Assembly (NCBI RefSeq): GCF_000143415.4
Contig: NW_003314373.1
Coordinates: forward strand, 248,001 to 312,000
DNA: 64,000 nucleotides
Reading direction: 5' to 3'
Origin: Selaginella moellendorffii
Lineage: Eukaryota > Streptophyta > Lycopodiopsida > Selaginellales > Selaginellaceae
Part shown: positions 62,022 through 64,000 of the stretch, in pieces
Layout: each line of letters begins with the position of its first letter
Numbering within the stretch: the first letter of the stretch is position 1
The notes under the pieces: generated by a model
Seen by the model: only the letters and a program-made list of their open reading frames with translations
What the model was told of the DNA's origin: nothing
Database searches by the model: none
Translations under genes and position numbers: made by a program

Positions 62022-64000
62022 ATGGTACTATGGCGATTCAAGCTGCGGCATCTGGATCGACCGAGGCGCGCGCCGGCATTCTTGGAATCCCTGGCGCCCG
62101 TCGCAGTAGTATCATCCGATCAAGACGATCTGGAGAGCGCTCTCCACAGGCTAGACCAGGGCGCGAGGGTGGAGTCGGACGAATTCGCGGCTCTACTCCG
62201 GCAATGTGGGATCCAGGGCGCGCTCCCAGAGGGCCGGAAGATCCACGAACACATGGTGAGACGCGGCTACCAGGGTGAAAGATACCTCGAGAACTTGCTG
62301 GTGGAGATGTATGGTAAGTGTGGGAGCTTGCCCGAGGCGTGGGATTGCTTCGCCCGGATCGCGCTTCCAAACCTCTACTCCTGGACGATTCTCATCACTG
62401 CATATGCCCAAAACGGGCATTTGGATGAGGCACTGGTGTTCTTTAGCAAAATGGCTCTGGAGGGGATCAAGGCCAACGCCATCACCTTCGTCGTCGCTAT
62501 CAATGCGTGCGCCATGCTCGGAGATCCCAGACGCGGTAAGGCTCTTCACGATTTCCTTGTTCCTTGTGGTTTTTTCGATTCCAGTCTTGTTGGAAACTCT
62601 CTGATTCACATGTATGGCAAATGCAGGGACTTGGACGCGGCCAAAAGCGCTTTCAACGAGTTGAAGAAGAAAGATGTGGTGACTTGGAACTCGATCATAT
62701 CGGCTTACGCGCAGAATGGTCGTGGGAAGGAAGCTCTCGAGCTCTACAACGACATGGACTGGACGCCGGACAAGATAACGTACGTCGGTGCTATCGAGGC
62801 TTGTGCGAGCTCGCAAGACTTAGAACAGGGTAGAATGATCCACGCTAGGATTGACAAAGGTGGCGTCAAGCCCGACACAGTTCTCGAGAACAGCATCCTC
62901 AACATGTACTGGAAGTGCCGGAGCCTAGACGATGCCAAGGCCATGTTTGCGACGATGGACAGTCCTTCGTTCGTGGCATGGAATATCATGATCCTGGCTT
63001 ACGCTCACAGCGGATACGTGAAGGAAGCACTCGAGACGTTCCAAAAGATGGACATTGAAGGTGTCGAGGCTGACTGCGTGAGCTTCTCCAGTGCTCTCGA
63101 CGCCTGTGCGCACGCGAAGGCACTAGAGTTTGGCAAGGCGATTCATGACAGCCTCGGTTGCTCGGACTCGAGAGCTGTTTGCGTCAACAACGCTCTCACG
63201 AACTTCTATGGGAGGTGTGGTCGTCCGGAGGATGCCAGGATTATCTTCGACCAGATGCCAATGAGAGACGTGATCTCGTGGACAGCCATGATCTCTGTTT
63301 ACGTCGAGACGGGATTCTCCGGAGAAGCTCTGGCTTTGTACAGGGAGATGTGCTTGGAGGGAGGAAAGCCGAATCAGGTGACGTTGAAGATCGCTCTGGA
63401 TGCTTGTGCGGAGCTGGGGGATCTATCAGCCGGGAAGGGAATTCATTCCTGCGTTCTCTGGAGCGAAGAAACGGCACCTCAAGTCGGTAACACGCTCGTC
63501 AACTTCTACAGTAGGTGTGGTGAAGTCCGGCTAGCTCGAGCAGCCTTTGACAAACTCCGAGAGCGGGACATGGCCTCCTGGACGACGATGTTTCGGGCCT
63601 ACGGCAACAATGGCGACGACCGGGAAGTCATCCAGCTCTTTCACGAGATGGTTCTCTCCGACGAACTACAGCCCGACACAGTCATCTTCAGCATCGCTTT
63701 GCAGTCGTGTGCCAACGTGAAGTCTCTAGCGGATGGCAAGGCGATTCACAAGTCTCTAGCCGACAGCAGCGAAGCCGTCCAGACCGACGTGGTTGTGTGC
63801 AACACGCTGCTGTCCATGTACGCCAAGTGTGGGGCCTCGGCCCACGCGAGAGCCGTGTTTGAGAGCATGAGCCGCCGGAACGTCATCACCTGGAACGGGA
63901 TCATGAAAGCTTACGCTTTGCAAGGCGAATTTGGCGAGGCACTGGCGCTGTTCCAGCGGCTCGAGGCCGAGAAGGAGGTGAAGCCCGACCGCGTGACGTT
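62022..64000 (+). CDS. PLS-type PPR protein, 3' end beyond the window
   Basis: The frame from ATG 62022 (MVLWRFKLRHLDRPRRAPAF) is open to the end of the window, at least 659 codons. It carries PLS triplets such as YLENLLVEMYGKCGSLPEAW, ALPNLYSWTILITAYAQNGH and GIKANAITFVVAINACAMLG, then further sets ending at EVKPDRVT. The S motifs read DVVTWNSIISAYAQNGRGKE and DVISWTAMISVYVETG. E or DYW domains, if present, would lie beyond position 64000. A smaller in-frame start is not needed. It probably acts on organellar RNA. Confidence 0.88.
   Translation, partial: MVLWRFKLRHLDRPRRAPAFLESLAPVAVVSSDQDDLESALHRLDQGARVESDEFAALLRQCGIQGALPEGRKIHEHMVRRGYQGERYLENLLVEMYGKCGSLPEAWDCFARIALPNLYSWTILITAYAQNGHLDEALVFFSKMALEGIKANAITFVVAINACAMLGDPRRGKALHDFLVPCGFFDSSLVGNSLIHMYGKCRDLDAAKSAFNELKKKDVVTWNSIISAYAQNGRGKEALELYNDMDWTPDKITYVGAIEACASSQDLEQGRMIHARIDKGGVKPDTVLENSILNMYWKCRSLDDAKAMFATMDSPSFVAWNIMILAYAHSGYVKEALETFQKMDIEGVEADCVSFSSALDACAHAKALEFGKAIHDSLGCSDSRAVCVNNALTNFYGRCGRPEDARIIFDQMPMRDVISWTAMISVYVETGFSGEALALYREMCLEGGKPNQVTLKIALDACAELGDLSAGKGIHSCVLWSEETAPQVGNTLVNFYSRCGEVRLARAAFDKLRERDMASWTTMFRAYGNNGDDREVIQLFHEMVLSDELQPDTVIFSIALQSCANVKSLADGKAIHKSLADSSEAVQTDVVVCNTLLSMYAKCGASAHARAVFESMSRRNVITWNGIMKAYALQGEFGEALALFQRLEAEKEVKPDRVT

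Noticed and set aside
1-64000. CRISPR arrays, tRNA genes, bacterial operons or biosynthetic gene clusters
   Set aside because: I saw no spaced palindromic repeats, no convincing tRNA cloverleaf pattern and no grouped biosynthetic genes; the single BAHD gene has no pathway partners nearby.

Overview
The window is plant nuclear DNA and fits a lycophyte, most likely Selaginella (inference). Reasons: many intronless pentatricopeptide-repeat (PPR) genes, a PPR-DYW editing factor, very short introns (often 45-70 bp) in conserved plant genes, thylakoid and chloroplast proteins (PsbW, a CLC-e-type channel), plant-only families (IDD zinc finger, IQM, WAT1, LysM receptor kinase, BAHD), and Ty3/gypsy LTR retrotransposons. 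There are no bacterial operons, CRISPR arrays or convincing tRNA genes. One 100-N assembly gap lies at 39350-39449.

Layout. 1-14 kb: unrecognised gene remnant; a PPR gene cut off by a decayed gypsy element (2144-7411) that itself carries a 1.76-kb insertion with a purine-rich tandem array; a DUF599 membrane-protein cluster (two genes and one scrambled pseudogene); two tandem PPR genes. 14-37 kb is the gene-rich core: IDD transcription factor, LysM receptor-like kinase with pseudokinase features, Golgi-type methyltransferase, a compact minus-strand trio of plastid-directed genes (CLC-e-like channel, psbW, and a three-exon thylakoid-type protein), then WAT1/EamA transporter, BAHD acyltransferase and IQM calmodulin-binding protein. 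37-53 kb is AT-rich and repeat-rich: a terminal-inverted-repeat element, a bulb-lectin gene split by the gap, a partial duplicate of the IQM-PPR segment in which the opposite gene survives, a young gypsy element (42947-48146) holding a solo LTR with a 5S rRNA-derived segment, and degenerate gypsy debris. 53-64 kb: a P-class PPR gene, a class I alpha-mannosidase (13 exons), and a divergent PPR pair (a DYW editing factor and a PPR gene running off the window) whose start codons are only 50 bp apart.

How the genes relate. There is no operon logic. The unifying themes are PPR family expansion (organellar RNA processing and editing), plastid function (psbW, CLC-e, the neighbouring thylakoid-type gene, with G-box and I-box motifs between them), and remodelling by segmental duplication, deletion and nested retrotransposition. 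Exon models were made by hand from GT-AG (one GC-AG) junctions. For CLC-e, psbW, the three-exon plastid gene, WAT1, BAHD, IQM, DUF599 and the mannosidase, the summed exon lengths are divisible by three, which supports the models. I found no clear undescribed multi-gene system. The most novel items are the nested 5S-bearing solo LTR with a perfect target duplication, the two scrambled or reciprocally decayed duplications, and the inverted DUF599 pseudogene.
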